Numbered from the stretch's first letter, positions 8,885-17,119 are shown. The stretch is 46,594 bases of DNA from Mesorhizobium helmanticense (GCF_003034915.1 NZ_PZJX01000068.1:1-46594); one strand, 5' to 3'. Notes: a model not told the origin generated them from the sequence alone. Numbers and translations: made by a program.

Positions 8885-8894
8885 GAGACTGACG

Positions 8895-10478
8895 ATGTTC
8901 GATACGATCATAGTGGGTGCCGGCTCTGCCGGCTGCGTGCTGGCAAACCGGCTCAGCGCCGATCCTGCCCGCAAGGTGCTGTTGCTGGAGGCGGGACGCG
9001 AGGCGCCGCTCGCCTCGGACGTGCCCTCGGACTGGCCGACCATGTTCAACACGGCTGTCGATTGGGGCTACTACACCGAGCCGCAGGCCGGCTGCCGCGG
9101 CAGGCGGGTGTTCTGGCCGCGGGGCAAGATGATCGGCGGCTCCGGCGCGCTGAACGCCATGATCTATATTCGCGGCCTGCCGTCCGACTATGATGGCTGG
9201 GCGGCGATGGGCTGCCCCGGCTGGGCGTGGGCCGACGTGCTGCCGGTGTTCAAGGCCTGCGAGAGCAATGCCGAACTCGGCAACGATCCGCTGCACGGCG
9301 CCAACGGGCCACTGCATGTCGGCAATGTCGGGCATGTCGATCCCAACGAGCTTGCCTGGATCGAGGCCTGCAAGGCCGCCGGCTTCAGGCAGAACCGCGA
9401 TTTCAACGGCGTCGAGCAGGAGGGCGTCGGCCTCTTCCAGTTCACCATCAAGAACGGCGAGCGCTGGGGCACCGGCAAGGCCTATCTGCGCCCGGCGCGG
9501 GAACGTCCCAATCTGACTGTGAAAACCGGGGTGCTGGCGACTGGCCTGATCGTCGAGAAGGGCAGGGCGAGGGGTATCCGCTATCTGGTCAATGGCGTGC
9601 CAGAGACCGCTTTCGCTGACAGCGAGGTGGTGCTGTCCTCCGGCTCGATCGGCAGCTGCCAGTTGATGCTGCTTTCCGGCATTGGGCCGGCCGACGAGCT
9701 CGCCCTGGCCGGCGTTGCCCCCGTGCATGACCTGCCGGGCGTCGGCAAGGATCTGCAGGACCACATCAACATTCCGATCACCTTCTATACGAAGGACAAG
9801 ATCGGCGTCGGCGCCTGGACCCACGAGACGCTGCAGCGCGATTTCCTGGAATGGGAGACATCGCGCAGCGGTCCGCGCTCCTCGCCCTGGGTGGCGGCGG
9901 GCGGCTTCGTGAAGAGTCGGCCCGATGTCGAACCGGATTTGCAGCTTTACGGCGCCATCAGCCCGCATCGCGATTATGTGCGGTTCCTGTCGTCGAAGCC
10001 CGGCATCACGCTGCACACCACGCTGCAGCGGCCGGACAGCCGCGGCGAGATCCGCCTGCGCTCGGCCAATCCGGTCGAGTATCCAGCGATCGACCCGCGT
10101 TACTTCATCAGCGACGAGGACGGCTCGGATATCGCCACGCTGGTCGAAGGCATCCGCATCAGCCGCCATATCGCTGCGCAGTCGCCGCTTGCCGAAATGC
10201 TGGTCGGCGAAATCACGCCAAGCGCCGAATGCGAGAGCGACGCCGAGATCGCCGAATATATTCGCGGCCACTGCACGACGCTCTATCATCCGACCAGCAC
10301 CTGCCGCATGGGCACCGACGCGATGGCCGTCGTTGATCCCGTGTCGATGAAGGTGCATGGGCTGGACGGGCTTTGCATCGCCGACGCTTCGGTCTTTCCA
10401 AAAATGGTCTCGGGCAACACCAACGCGCCGACGATCATGATCGCCGAACGCGCGGCGTCGATGATCCTGGCGGGTTAG
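8895..10478 (+). CDS. GMC-family FAD-dependent oxidoreductase (choline dehydrogenase-like)
   Basis: 527 residues. The N-terminus is the FAD-binding dinucleotide fold (DTIIVGAGSAGCVLANRLS, then LLLEAGRE). GMC signature 1 region is WPRGKMIGGSGALNAMIYIRG; signature 2 is SSGSIGSCQLMLLSGIG. The catalytic His area is YHPTSTCRMG, followed by NTNAPTIMIAERAA. The ATG at 8895 is chosen because the fold starts directly after it; upstream codons overlap the permease. Family members oxidise primary alcohols to aldehydes. In this operon it would oxidise an alcohol group of the imported or hydrolysed compound (inference). Alternatives include alcohol or pyridoxine-type dehydrogenases. Confidence 0.9.
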   Translation: MFDTIIVGAGSAGCVLANRLSADPARKVLLLEAGREAPLASDVPSDWPTMFNTAVDWGYYTEPQAGCRGRRVFWPRGKMIGGSGALNAMIYIRGLPSDYDGWAAMGCPGWAWADVLPVFKACESNAELGNDPLHGANGPLHVGNVGHVDPNELAWIEACKAAGFRQNRDFNGVEQEGVGLFQFTIKNGERWGTGKAYLRPARERPNLTVKTGVLATGLIVEKGRARGIRYLVNGVPETAFADSEVVLSSGSIGSCQLMLLSGIGPADELALAGVAPVHDLPGVGKDLQDHINIPITFYTKDKIGVGAWTHETLQRDFLEWETSRSGPRSSPWVAAGGFVKSRPDVEPDLQLYGAISPHRDYVRFLSSKPGITLHTTLQRPDSRGEIRLRSANPVEYPAIDPRYFISDEDGSDIATLVEGIRISRHIAAQSPLAEMLVGEITPSAECESDAEIAEYIRGHCTTLYHPTSTCRMGTDAMAVVDPVSMKVHGLDGLCIADASVFPKMVSGNTNAPTIMIAERAASMILAG

Positions 10479-10488
10479 GAAACAGCAC

Positions 10489-11589
10489 ATGACGACGGGC
10501 TGGAATTTCCACGAACTCTATCTCTGGCACGAGACCGGCAATGCCGCGCAGTTCTTTCAGCCGAGCCTGACCATCGAGCCGGGCGAACATGCGGAAAATG
10601 CCGCGACCAAGCGCCGGTTCCGCAATCTGATGGAGGTTTCGGGCCTCACCGAGAAACTGTCGAAGATCGCCTCCGTTGCGGTGAGCGAGGACGATCTCGC
10701 CCTGTTCCACGACCGCGACTATGTCAGCCGCATCAAGGCGCTCAGCGACGGGCGTGGCGGCGATGCGAGCTATCTGACGCCCTTTGGCCATGGCAGTTAT
10801 GAGATTGCCTGTCTTGCCGCCGGCGGCACCGCGGCGGTGATGGACGCGGTGCTGAGCGGCGATGTCGGCAATGGCTACGCGCTGGTGCGGCCGCCCGGCC
10901 ATCATGCCGAGCGCGCACAAGGCATGGGCTTTTGCCTGTTCGGCAACGTTCCGGTCGCCATCCTGAAGAACCGGGCCAAGCATGGCTTCGAGCGCGTCGC
11001 CACCGTCGACTGGGACGTCCATCACGGCAACGGCACCCAGTCCGCCTTCTATGGCGACTCGTCCGTGCTGACGATCTCGATCCACCAGGATGGGCTCTAT
11101 CCGCATGACAGCGGTTTCCACAAGGAGCGCGGCGAGGGCAGGGGCGAAGGCTACAACATCAATGTGCCGCTGCCGGCCGGATGCGGCCACGGCGCCTATA
11201 TGTCGGTGTTCGAACGCATCGTGCTGCCGGCGCTTTATCGCTACCAGCCCGATCTCATCGTCGTGCCGTCCGGCTTCGATGCCTCGGCGGCCGATCCGCT
11301 GGGGCGCATGATGCTGCACAGCGGCAGCTACCGCGAGATGACGCGCATGCTGATGCAGGTGGCGGACGATCTCTGCGGCGGGCGCCTGATGATGTCGCAT
11401 GAAGGCGGCTATTCGGCTGCCTACGTTCCCTATTGCGGCCTGGCAGTGATGGAGCAGCTGTCCGGCATCAGGACTGATATCGACGATCCGTTCCTGCCGG
11501 TCTTCGAAGGCTACGCCGGCCAGCCCCTGCAGCCGCACCAGGCGGATGCCATTGACAGGGCGGAAGAACTATTGGGCGGCATCGAATAG
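10489..11589 (+). CDS. HDAC-superfamily deacetylase / acetylpolyamine amidohydrolase-like
   Basis: 366 residues with the arginase/deacetylase fold. Key HDAC residues are all visible: tandem His138-His139 (RPPGHH), metal ligands Asp176 and His178 (DWDVHHGNGT), Asp264 (SGFDA) and catalytic Tyr308 (HEGGY). It should therefore be an active Zn-dependent amide hydrolase removing an acetyl or short acyl group from an amine. Bacteria lack histones, and such proteins usually act on acylated polyamines or other small amides. It lies 10 bp after the GMC gene and closes the amide operon, so its substrate is probably the transported compound or a derivative. It is annotated in many rhizobia as class II histone deacetylase. 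Confidence 0.92.
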   Translation: MTTGWNFHELYLWHETGNAAQFFQPSLTIEPGEHAENAATKRRFRNLMEVSGLTEKLSKIASVAVSEDDLALFHDRDYVSRIKALSDGRGGDASYLTPFGHGSYEIACLAAGGTAAVMDAVLSGDVGNGYALVRPPGHHAERAQGMGFCLFGNVPVAILKNRAKHGFERVATVDWDVHHGNGTQSAFYGDSSVLTISIHQDGLYPHDSGFHKERGEGRGEGYNINVPLPAGCGHGAYMSVFERIVLPALYRYQPDLIVVPSGFDASAADPLGRMMLHSGSYREMTRMLMQVADDLCGGRLMMSHEGGYSAAYVPYCGLAVMEQLSGIRTDIDDPFLPVFEGYAGQPLQPHQADAIDRAEELLGGIE

Positions 11590-11623
11590 CTTTGGCGCCT
11601 CACCAGCCTCCCTTTGTGCCACC

Positions 11624-12631
11624 CTAGCGATCGATGATCGCCATGATGCGCTCGTTGTAGCGCTCACCCGAGACCTTGCCCGGCGCCAGTGCAGCGTCGA
11701 GTGCCCGCATCGTGGCGGCGTCGAGCTTGATTGCCATGGCGGCGACGTTTTCCTCGAGATATTTTCGGCGCTTGGTGCCGGGGATCGGCACGATGTCGAT
11801 GCCGAAATCAGAACCCTTGTGCAGCAGCCATGCCAGCGCGACCTGGCCCGGCTTGACACCCTTGGCCACAGCAATGTCGCGGACAACTCCGGCGGCCTGT
11901 ACATTGGCGTCGTAGTTGGCGCCCTGGTAGCGCGGGTCGCCGCGGCGGAAATCGCCTTCCGGATAATCCTCGGCGCGTTTGACGTCGCCGGTGAGGAAAC
12001 CCCGGCCAAGCGGCGAGAACGGCACCAGGCCGATGCCGAGTTCGGCAAGCAGCGGGATGATCTCCGGTTCCAGATTGCGCTCCCACAGCGAATACTCGCT
12101 CTGCACCGCCGTGACCGGATGCACGGCATGCGCCCTGCGGATGTTGGCGGCACCCGCCTCCGACAGGCCGAAGAAGCGCACCTTGCCCTCGGCTACCAGT
12201 TCGCCCACCGTCCCCGCGACATCCTCGATCGGCACCGCCGGATCGATGCGGTGCTGGTAGAGCAGGTCGATATGGTCGGTGGCGAGCCGGCTGAGCGATC
12301 CGTCGACCGCCTCGCGGATGTGTTCGGGCCGGCTGTCGCGATCGGTGCCGACCTGCTTGCCGTTTTCGATGCGGAAGCCGAATTTGGTGGCGATGGTCAC
12401 CTGGTCGCGCCGGCCTTTCAGCGCCCGGCCGAGCAATTTCTCATTGGTGTAGGGGCCATAGACTTCCGCGGTGTCGAAAAACGTGCAGCCGAGTTCGATG
12501 GCGCGGTGCAGCGTGGCGATCGATTCCGCTTCGTCGGCCGGGCCGTAGGACTGGCTCATGCCCATGCAGCCGAGGCCGATCACCGATACCTGCAGCCCCT
12601 GGCTGCCGAGTTTGCGTGTGCTCAAGGTCAT
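11624..12631 (-). CDS. Aldo/keto reductase
   Basis: 335 residues, a (beta/alpha)8 NADPH-dependent reductase. The N-terminal motif is GLGCMGMSQSYG. The tetrad is readable as Asp in FFDTAEVYG, the Tyr in that motif, Lys in TIATKFGF and His in YQHRID. The cofactor region is PIPGTKRRKYLEENV. The ATG at 12631 opens directly on the fold (MTLSTRKLG) and has GGAG upstream; 15 further in-frame codons upstream look unrelated. It is convergent with the deacetylase gene, 34 bp apart. The substrate cannot be read from the sequence. Confidence 0.9.
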   Translation of the reverse strand: MTLSTRKLGSQGLQVSVIGLGCMGMSQSYGPADEAESIATLHRAIELGCTFFDTAEVYGPYTNEKLLGRALKGRRDQVTIATKFGFRIENGKQVGTDRDSRPEHIREAVDGSLSRLATDHIDLLYQHRIDPAVPIEDVAGTVGELVAEGKVRFFGLSEAGAANIRRAHAVHPVTAVQSEYSLWERNLEPEIIPLLAELGIGLVPFSPLGRGFLTGDVKRAEDYPEGDFRRGDPRYQGANYDANVQAAGVVRDIAVAKGVKPGQVALAWLLHKGSDFGIDIVPIPGTKRRKYLEENVAAMAIKLDAATMRALDAALAPGKVSGERYNERIMAIIDR

Positions 12632-12713
12632 TTGCAGTGCTCCAACAAGGACGATGAAACTATATTGGCCGCGCACTCCGTTTGCACAGCCGTTCGGCGG
12701 TGTCGCCTTGGGA

Positions 12714-13652
12714 TCAGGCTGCGGCCTTGACGGGGGTTAGCACGGGCTCTCCATCAAAGAAGGCGTCGAGGTTTGCACACACGAGCGCAGCCATGCGGCT
12801 CACGGCCACATCGGTAACGCCGGCAATGTGGGGCGATAGAAACAGGTTGGGAATGTCAGCCCAGTGCCCGGGTGAGGCCGGCTCACCCTGGTAGACGTCC
12901 AGCGCGGCAGCTCCGAGCGCACCGTGCGTGAGCGCATCGATCAGCGCACCCTCGTCGACCAGCGATCCCCGGGCGACATTGATGATGGCGCCTTGGGGGC
13001 CAAGCGCCTGCAGCACGCTTGCCGAAATCAGTCCGCGGTTGTCGTTCTTGGCGGGCGCGGCGACCACCAGCACATCACTTGCCTGTGCCAGCCCGAGAAT
13101 GCTCGCTGCCTTCGGCCAAGGGGCGCCAGGCTTGTCATGTGGGCCCCACCACGAAGTCACCATGCGCAGCACATCCGCCCTATGAGCGATCGCACGTCCG
13201 ATGCTGCCCAGTCCGACGATGCCGAGCCGGAGCCCCGCGACGGAACGCGTTATCATCTTCCGGCCTGATCGCCATGCGCCGCTGCGAACCCAGCGATCGC
13301 CGATGGAGATACTCCTGTAGATGTTCAGTATCTGCGCGATCGCAAAGTCGGCCACGTCCTCGTGGTTGACGTTCTGGGCATGCGTCACAATGATGCCGTG
13401 CCGTCGGGCCCAGTCTACATCTATTCCGTCATAGCCCGCGTTGAAGCAGGCTATCAGGGCAAGGTTCGGCAGGATCTGCAGCAAGTTCGTGTCAAACGGA
13501 CGGCTTCCGTCGACGATCACGGCACGGGCGGAACACGAGCCAGCCTCCGAGATCGGAGAGGCAAGCTCGACGATTTGATACCTGGCTCCGAGCATGTCGC
13601 GCAGAAACGGCGCGAGATAGGGGTGCGCCAGAGCCACCAACTTCTTTTCCAT
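12714..13652 (-). CDS. D-isomer-specific 2-hydroxyacid dehydrogenase
   Basis: 312 residues. The central Rossmann segment reads LRLGIVGLGSIGRAIAHRA. The catalytic Arg is in INVARGSLVDEGALI, and the His in LSPHIAGVT. The ATG at 13652 has GGAGG 10 nt upstream, which places it better than the upstream in-frame ATG at 13694. Family members reduce glyoxylate/hydroxypyruvate or oxidise D-2-hydroxyacids with NAD(P)H. It is on the same strand as, and 82 bp upstream of, the aldo/keto reductase, so the two may be co-transcribed. Confidence 0.9.
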   Translation of the reverse strand: MEKKLVALAHPYLAPFLRDMLGARYQIVELASPISEAGSCSARAVIVDGSRPFDTNLLQILPNLALIACFNAGYDGIDVDWARRHGIIVTHAQNVNHEDVADFAIAQILNIYRSISIGDRWVRSGAWRSGRKMITRSVAGLRLGIVGLGSIGRAIAHRADVLRMVTSWWGPHDKPGAPWPKAASILGLAQASDVLVVAAPAKNDNRGLISASVLQALGPQGAIINVARGSLVDEGALIDALTHGALGAAALDVYQGEPASPGHWADIPNLFLSPHIAGVTDVAVSRMAALVCANLDAFFDGEPVLTPVKAAA

Positions 13653-13997
13653 CACAGACTTGCCTCCGATTGGGGGATTTCCAAGCGTTGGCAAGTCTGG
13701 CTGGCTTTGACCGATCTGCGAATAATCTTGGAGCGCTAGCCGAAGGATACATCGGATGGATCAGGCCCATACACATGGATGAGGCGATGAACGCCAAAAG
13801 GCAACGGTCGAGGCGACTTGGCGCCGCATCGGCGCACTCATCGCAACCATCGAACCCGCAGAGTGCGCCAACTGTCCCGCAAATGCTGGCTACGCTTTCG
13901 TCAAAACAGGAAACGCTCCAGGCGGTTCTTATCTCCAGGGCGGAGGAACTGTTGTGACTCGCTATCCACCATGCGGATGCGGCTCACTTGCGCCCGA
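13653..13997. other. Gap holding an IS630 scar, otherwise no gene
   Basis: This 345-bp stretch between the hydroxyacid dehydrogenase start and the acyltransferase stop contains the IS630-like remnant (13798-13908). An open frame over 13670-13957 has atypical composition and no recognisable domain; it is read here as the out-of-frame strand of the scar. The left part presumably carries the dehydrogenase promoter. Confidence 0.55.
13798..13908 (+). pseudogene. Remnant of an IS630-family transposase C-terminus
   Basis: In this frame the DNA reads KATVEATWRRIGALIA followed by TIEPAECANCPANAGYA, ending VKT. This matches the usual C-terminal end of IS630-family DDE transposases (TVEA.WR.IG..., PAECANY.ANAGYA). 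An in-frame TGA lies just upstream (13780-13782), and no DDE core or terminal inverted repeats are present. It is a dead scar next to the duplicated acyltransferase region. Confidence 0.6.
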
Positions 13998-13998
13998 T

Positions 13999-15111
13999 CT
14001 ATGCCGGCCGGTGGAGCCGAAGTTTGCTTGCCATCATGTTCAGCGCGGGCAGCAGCAGCGATATCAAAGGCTTGCGTATCGGCTTTTCGAAATAGAACGA
14101 GACCACGAAGGAGGCTGACAGGACCAGCGCGAGGACGATTGCGAGGGCCGGCCATCGGCCAACCGTTGGCGACAGCGCGTTGAGCCCGAGCATGCCGATA
14201 TGCTGATGCAGAAGATAGAGCGGATAGGTCAGCCCGCCCAACACGAGCACCAGGGGTGACGGCGCGATGCGATGACGCAAGAGGAGAGCTCCGCCAAAAA
14301 GGGCATAAACGACGATATTTGCGAAAAGCAGCTGTGAGAACGGCAGCGAGGCCCCGTAATTTTCCTGCATCCAGTCGGCCTCGATATGCAGGTACTTGCA
14401 GGACAGCACGAACGCTGCACCAAGCAGCACCAGCGCCTCTATTGACGCACCCTTCGCGACCATGTGCTGGGCAAGGATTCCGGCGGCAAAGAATGGCGCA
14501 TATTGCGTGGCGAACACCATGTGCAGGGCCGTACTGTGGATGACCGTTTCGTTGATCACGGAAATCAGCAGCCATGTCGCCACGATTTGCAGCTTCCAGC
14601 GCGAGAAGACGCCGAAGAACAGGGCGATCGCAATCCAGCCATAGAAAATAATCTCGAAGACGATCGACCAGTAGACACCGTCCATGAAGGGTTTGTTGAG
14701 GGCGGGAGCGACGACAATGAGATTGGCGACCCACGTCATCGGGTCGTATGGAAGGTTCGGATCGCGGGCCAGGAATTGGATGATGAAGGTGATGGTCATG
14801 CAGACAAGAAAGCCAGGATAAAGCCGCGCGAACCTTGCCACGGCGAACTCCGTCCAGTTCCGGTCTTCGGCCGACCAGGCAATGACGAAACCGCTGATCA
14901 GAAAAAACAGACTGACGCCCATGTAGCCGTAGATCGCGAAGGGGTCGAGTTCGGGGTAGCCGTTCACCAGCAGCGGCGGTGTGTGCGATGCCCGGAAAAA
15001 GTAGTGGAAGCAGACGACAGCCAAAGCCGCCACCAAGCGCAGCAGATCGAGCGAACCCATGCGCTCGGATTTGCCGCTTATCGATCCAGATGCCATTGAA
15101 CCACCCCGCAC
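13999..15111 (-). CDS. Acyltransferase-3 family membrane protein
   Basis: 370 residues with about ten hydrophobic segments. The N-terminus (LDLLRLVAALAVVCFHYFFRA) carries the conserved Arg-His pattern of OafA/ExoZ/NodX-type acyltransferases, followed by YGYMGVSLFFLISGFVIAWS. These proteins O-acetylate surface polysaccharides or glycans at the inner membrane. The C-terminal 170 residues are closely matched by a truncated copy at 15763-16308. The start is the ATG at 15111, shortly after SxSxSG-rich codons with no better alternative. Which glycan it acts on is unknown; no polysaccharide genes lie nearby. Confidence 0.88.
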   Translation of the reverse strand: MRGGSMASGSISGKSERMGSLDLLRLVAALAVVCFHYFFRASHTPPLLVNGYPELDPFAIYGYMGVSLFFLISGFVIAWSAEDRNWTEFAVARFARLYPGFLVCMTITFIIQFLARDPNLPYDPMTWVANLIVVAPALNKPFMDGVYWSIVFEIIFYGWIAIALFFGVFSRWKLQIVATWLLISVINETVIHSTALHMVFATQYAPFFAAGILAQHMVAKGASIEALVLLGAAFVLSCKYLHIEADWMQENYGASLPFSQLLFANIVVYALFGGALLLRHRIAPSPLVLVLGGLTYPLYLLHQHIGMLGLNALSPTVGRWPALAIVLALVLSASFVVSFYFEKPIRKPLISLLLPALNMMASKLRLHRPA

Positions 15112-15163
15112 AATTGCTGTGACGCTAGGCGAGGGCGAAGCTGCATTCTGTGAAAAACGACAC

Positions 15164-15175
15164 TTTCATATGAAA
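15164..15175. promoter_or_regulatory. Perfect 12-bp palindrome in a divergent intergenic region
   Basis: TTTCATATGAAA lies 53 bp upstream of the acyltransferase start, in the 253-bp gap divergent to the 74-residue ORF at 15365. Position and symmetry suit an operator. It has no counterpart in the second copy, where this region is lost. Confidence 0.35.
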
Positions 15176-15364
15176 ATTGGTCCCACAAATCCGATTTCGT
15201 GAAATCTGAGAACAAATTGCATCGATCAGACCATGCCCGGCCGTCATTCTCAGTGGACCATTCGTCTCGCCATCCGACCATGCGCGAAAATTGACAGGCC
15301 TCCCGGTCTCGGCCATCCTTGTTCCCAGCGCCCTGTTGTGTGGCATCGAGCGTATGAGTGAGTT

Positions 15365-15589
15365 ATGGCCAGTTCCGTCACTGCCCAAAGATCCAAGCGC
15401 GCCGCGGTGCGCCAGGCGCTCAACCGCCATAAGGTCTACATCACCGCGCAGCGCTTTTCCGCCGGCGCCTACAGCGCGCGGGTTCTGGTCGACGGCGAGG
15501 CCTCCTGGGTCGACGAGTTTCGGTTGAGCCAGCTTCAGCCGGGACTTTCGCCCGCCGAGCTCGAATTGACACCGGCTACCGACCATTGA
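15365..15589 (+). CDS. Small conserved hypothetical protein, copy 1
   Basis: 74 residues: a basic N-terminal helix (TAQRSKRAAVRQALNRHKV) followed by predicted strands (YITAQRFSAG, ARVLVDGEASWVDEFRLSQL) and a proline-containing tail. I do not recognise a family. A second copy at 16793-17017 differs by only a few residues (R/K, N/D, I/V, S/Y, P/Q, H/D), so the reading frame has been kept under selection. The ATG at 15365 is used because only this start is shared in frame by both copies. There is no clear Shine-Dalgarno sequence. The role is unknown; the second copy lies just upstream of ligD. Confidence 0.7.
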   Translation: MASSVTAQRSKRAAVRQALNRHKVYITAQRFSAGAYSARVLVDGEASWVDEFRLSQLQPGLSPAELELTPATDH

Positions 15590-15667
15590 GCCGCGTGGGC
15601 GCGACACCTGTCTGCCGCACGCTGACAAAATGATTCAAGCGATGTGCGTCAAGTCCTTGTTTTTGCG

Positions 15668-15744
15668 CGGTCCACCGCGACGTTCTCCTCCGCTCGGCGC
15701 CGGCCGGCGGATGCTAGCCAAGGCCGGAGGTTTGCGCAAGAACG
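15668..15744. repeat. 77-bp exact repeat, copy 2
   Basis: Identical to 1318-1394. It sits exactly at the join between the two duplicated units: homology of the first unit ends near 15665, and homology of the second begins near 15763. This makes the element a candidate for the recombination or insertion point of the duplication. Confidence 0.85.
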
Positions 15745-15762
15745 GACGAATGCGTGGACGAG

Positions 15763-16308
15763 CTATGCCGGCCTATGGCGCCGAAGTTTGCTTGCCATCA
15801 TGTTCAGCGGGGGCAGCAGCAGCGATATCAAAGGCTTGCGTATCGGCTTTTCGATGAAGAACGAGATCACGAATGAGGCGGAAAGCAAGGCCGCCAGCAC
15901 GAGTGCGAGGGCGACCCAGCGGCCGACCGCCGGCGACAGCGCGTTGAGCCAGAGCGTGCCGACTTCCTGATGCAGGAGGTAGAGCGGATAAGTGAGTCCG
16001 CCCAGCATAAGCACCAGCGGTGTCGGTGCGATGCGGCGTCGCAAGAGCAGAGCCCCGCCGAACAGGCCGCAGACGACGACATTGGCGGCAAGCAGTTGGG
16101 CAAGCGACGGCGAGAATCCGAAATGGGCCTGCATCCAGCCGACGCCCGAAGCCACCTCCCTGCACGACAGCAGGAACGCCGCACCGAGCAGTACAAGCGC
16201 CTCGATGGACGAACCCTTGGCGACAATGTGCTGGGCAAGGATGCCGCCGGCGAAATACGGCGCGTATTGCGTGATTTGCGGCCTGTCGCTCCAAGCGCCA
16301 TCGCTCAA
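15763..16308 (-). pseudogene. Truncated acyltransferase-3 gene (C-terminal part only)
   Basis: The frame encodes the last ~170 residues of an acyltransferase-3 protein and aligns with the intact gene at 13999-15111 from TQYAPYFAGGILAQH to the C-terminus (FFIEKPIRKPLISLL, MMASKLRRHRPA). About half of the protein, including the N-terminal catalytic Arg-His region, is absent; the sequence diverges near 16275. Several silent and conservative differences show that this is an older or separately acquired copy rather than an assembly duplicate. It is very unlikely to be functional. Confidence 0.8.
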
Positions 16309-16423
16309 TCCGCCCGATTGGCGTGAGGGCAGGCGGGCGCGACGCTTGAGGCAATTAAGCCGGATGGGCTACTCTGGCTGTCTGGCAATGGCTGCTCGAT
16401 GTCGGCGACATTCCACTTCGCGT

Positions 16424-16437
16424 TTGATCTGGGTCAA
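16424..16437. promoter_or_regulatory. Candidate FNR/FixK anaerobox
   Basis: TTGATCTGGGTCAA fits the rhizobial FNR/FixK consensus TTGAT-N4-ATCAA with one mismatch (GTCAA). No gene starts within 300 bp downstream on either strand except decayed ones, so if real it is an orphan from a lost promoter. Confidence 0.4.
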
Positions 16438-16496
16438 CACGCCGTTTTTCCAATGCGCTTATACAGCCTATTGTCTTGGGAAGGACGCAAGGCGGG

Positions 16497-16554
16497 CGGG
16501 TGGTCCGAGCCGAACTGAAACGGGCACAAGAGCGGCCCCGACGCGGACCACCCG
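16497..16554. repeat. Perfect 11-bp inverted repeat with 36-bp loop
   Basis: CGGGTGGTCCG (16497-16507) and CGGACCACCCG (16544-16554) are exact reverse complements. The loop contains a further weak CGGGC/GCCCC pairing. It could be a structured RNA, a terminator of a lost gene or the ends of a small element. There is no T-tract. Confidence 0.5.
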
Positions 16555-16792
16555 TAACCTTGAGGAAAGCGATCGCCACCTGCCCAAACTGGCGGGGCGG
16601 GCTTCGGACCAGCGGTTCGGTGAGGCGTCAAACGCGACTGATGGCGCAATGGTTTCCCACGGCTATTCACCAACCGACTGTTTCAACTGGCGCGTTAGAA
16701 CCGTCTCAAAATTGACAGGACACTCGGTCTCGGCCATTTTGAAGAGGTTCTCGGGCTGCGATCAGGCCCCGACCCGGCGTATGAGCGAACCC

Positions 16793-17017
16793 ATGGCCAG
16801 TTCCGTCACTGCCCAGAAATCCAAGCGCGCCGCGGTGCGCCAGGCGCTCGACCGCCACAAGGTGTACGTCACCGCGCAGCGCTTTTCCGCCGGCGCTTAC
16901 AGCGCGCGGGTTCTGGTCGATGGTGAGGCCTATTGGGTCGACGAGTTCCGGTTGAGCCAGCTTCAGCAGGGACTTTCGCCCGCCGAGCTCGAATTGACCC
17001 CGGCCACCGACGATTGA
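16793..17017 (+). CDS. Small conserved hypothetical protein, copy 2
   Basis: 74 residues, near-identical to the product at 15365-15589 along its whole length (TAQKSKRAAVRQALDRHKV, then VLVDGEAYWVDEFRLSQL). Four in-frame codons upstream (ATG at 16781) are not shared with copy 1, so the common ATG is preferred. The matching DNA continues about 75 bp past the stop. The next gene, ligD, starts 102 bp downstream on the same strand, so co-transcription with the repair genes is possible. Function unknown. Confidence 0.7.
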   Translation: MASSVTAQKSKRAAVRQALDRHKVYVTAQRFSAGAYSARVLVDGEAYWVDEFRLSQLQQGLSPAELELTPATDD

Positions 17018-17119
17018 GCCGCGTGGGCGCGACACCTGCCTGCCGCATGCTGACAAAATGAATCAAGCGATGTGCGTCAAGCCCTTGTTTTCGTGCGGCA
17101 TCCCGACCGGCATGCAGAC

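Larger units (their letters stand above)
16309..16792. other. Intergenic region with inverted repeat and FNR-like site, no gene recognised
   Basis: This 484-bp stretch replaces the lost 5' half of the acyltransferase copy. It contains an anaerobox-like sequence (16424-16437), an 11-bp inverted repeat (16497-16554) and, from about 16708, the upstream region of the second 74-residue ORF, which matches 15287 onwards. No open frame in 16309-16707 resembles a known protein. Confidence 0.5.

Noticed and set aside
13670..13957. 95-codon plus-strand frame
   Set aside because: The IS630-like match is in a different frame of the same DNA; this frame has no ribosome-binding site or similarity.
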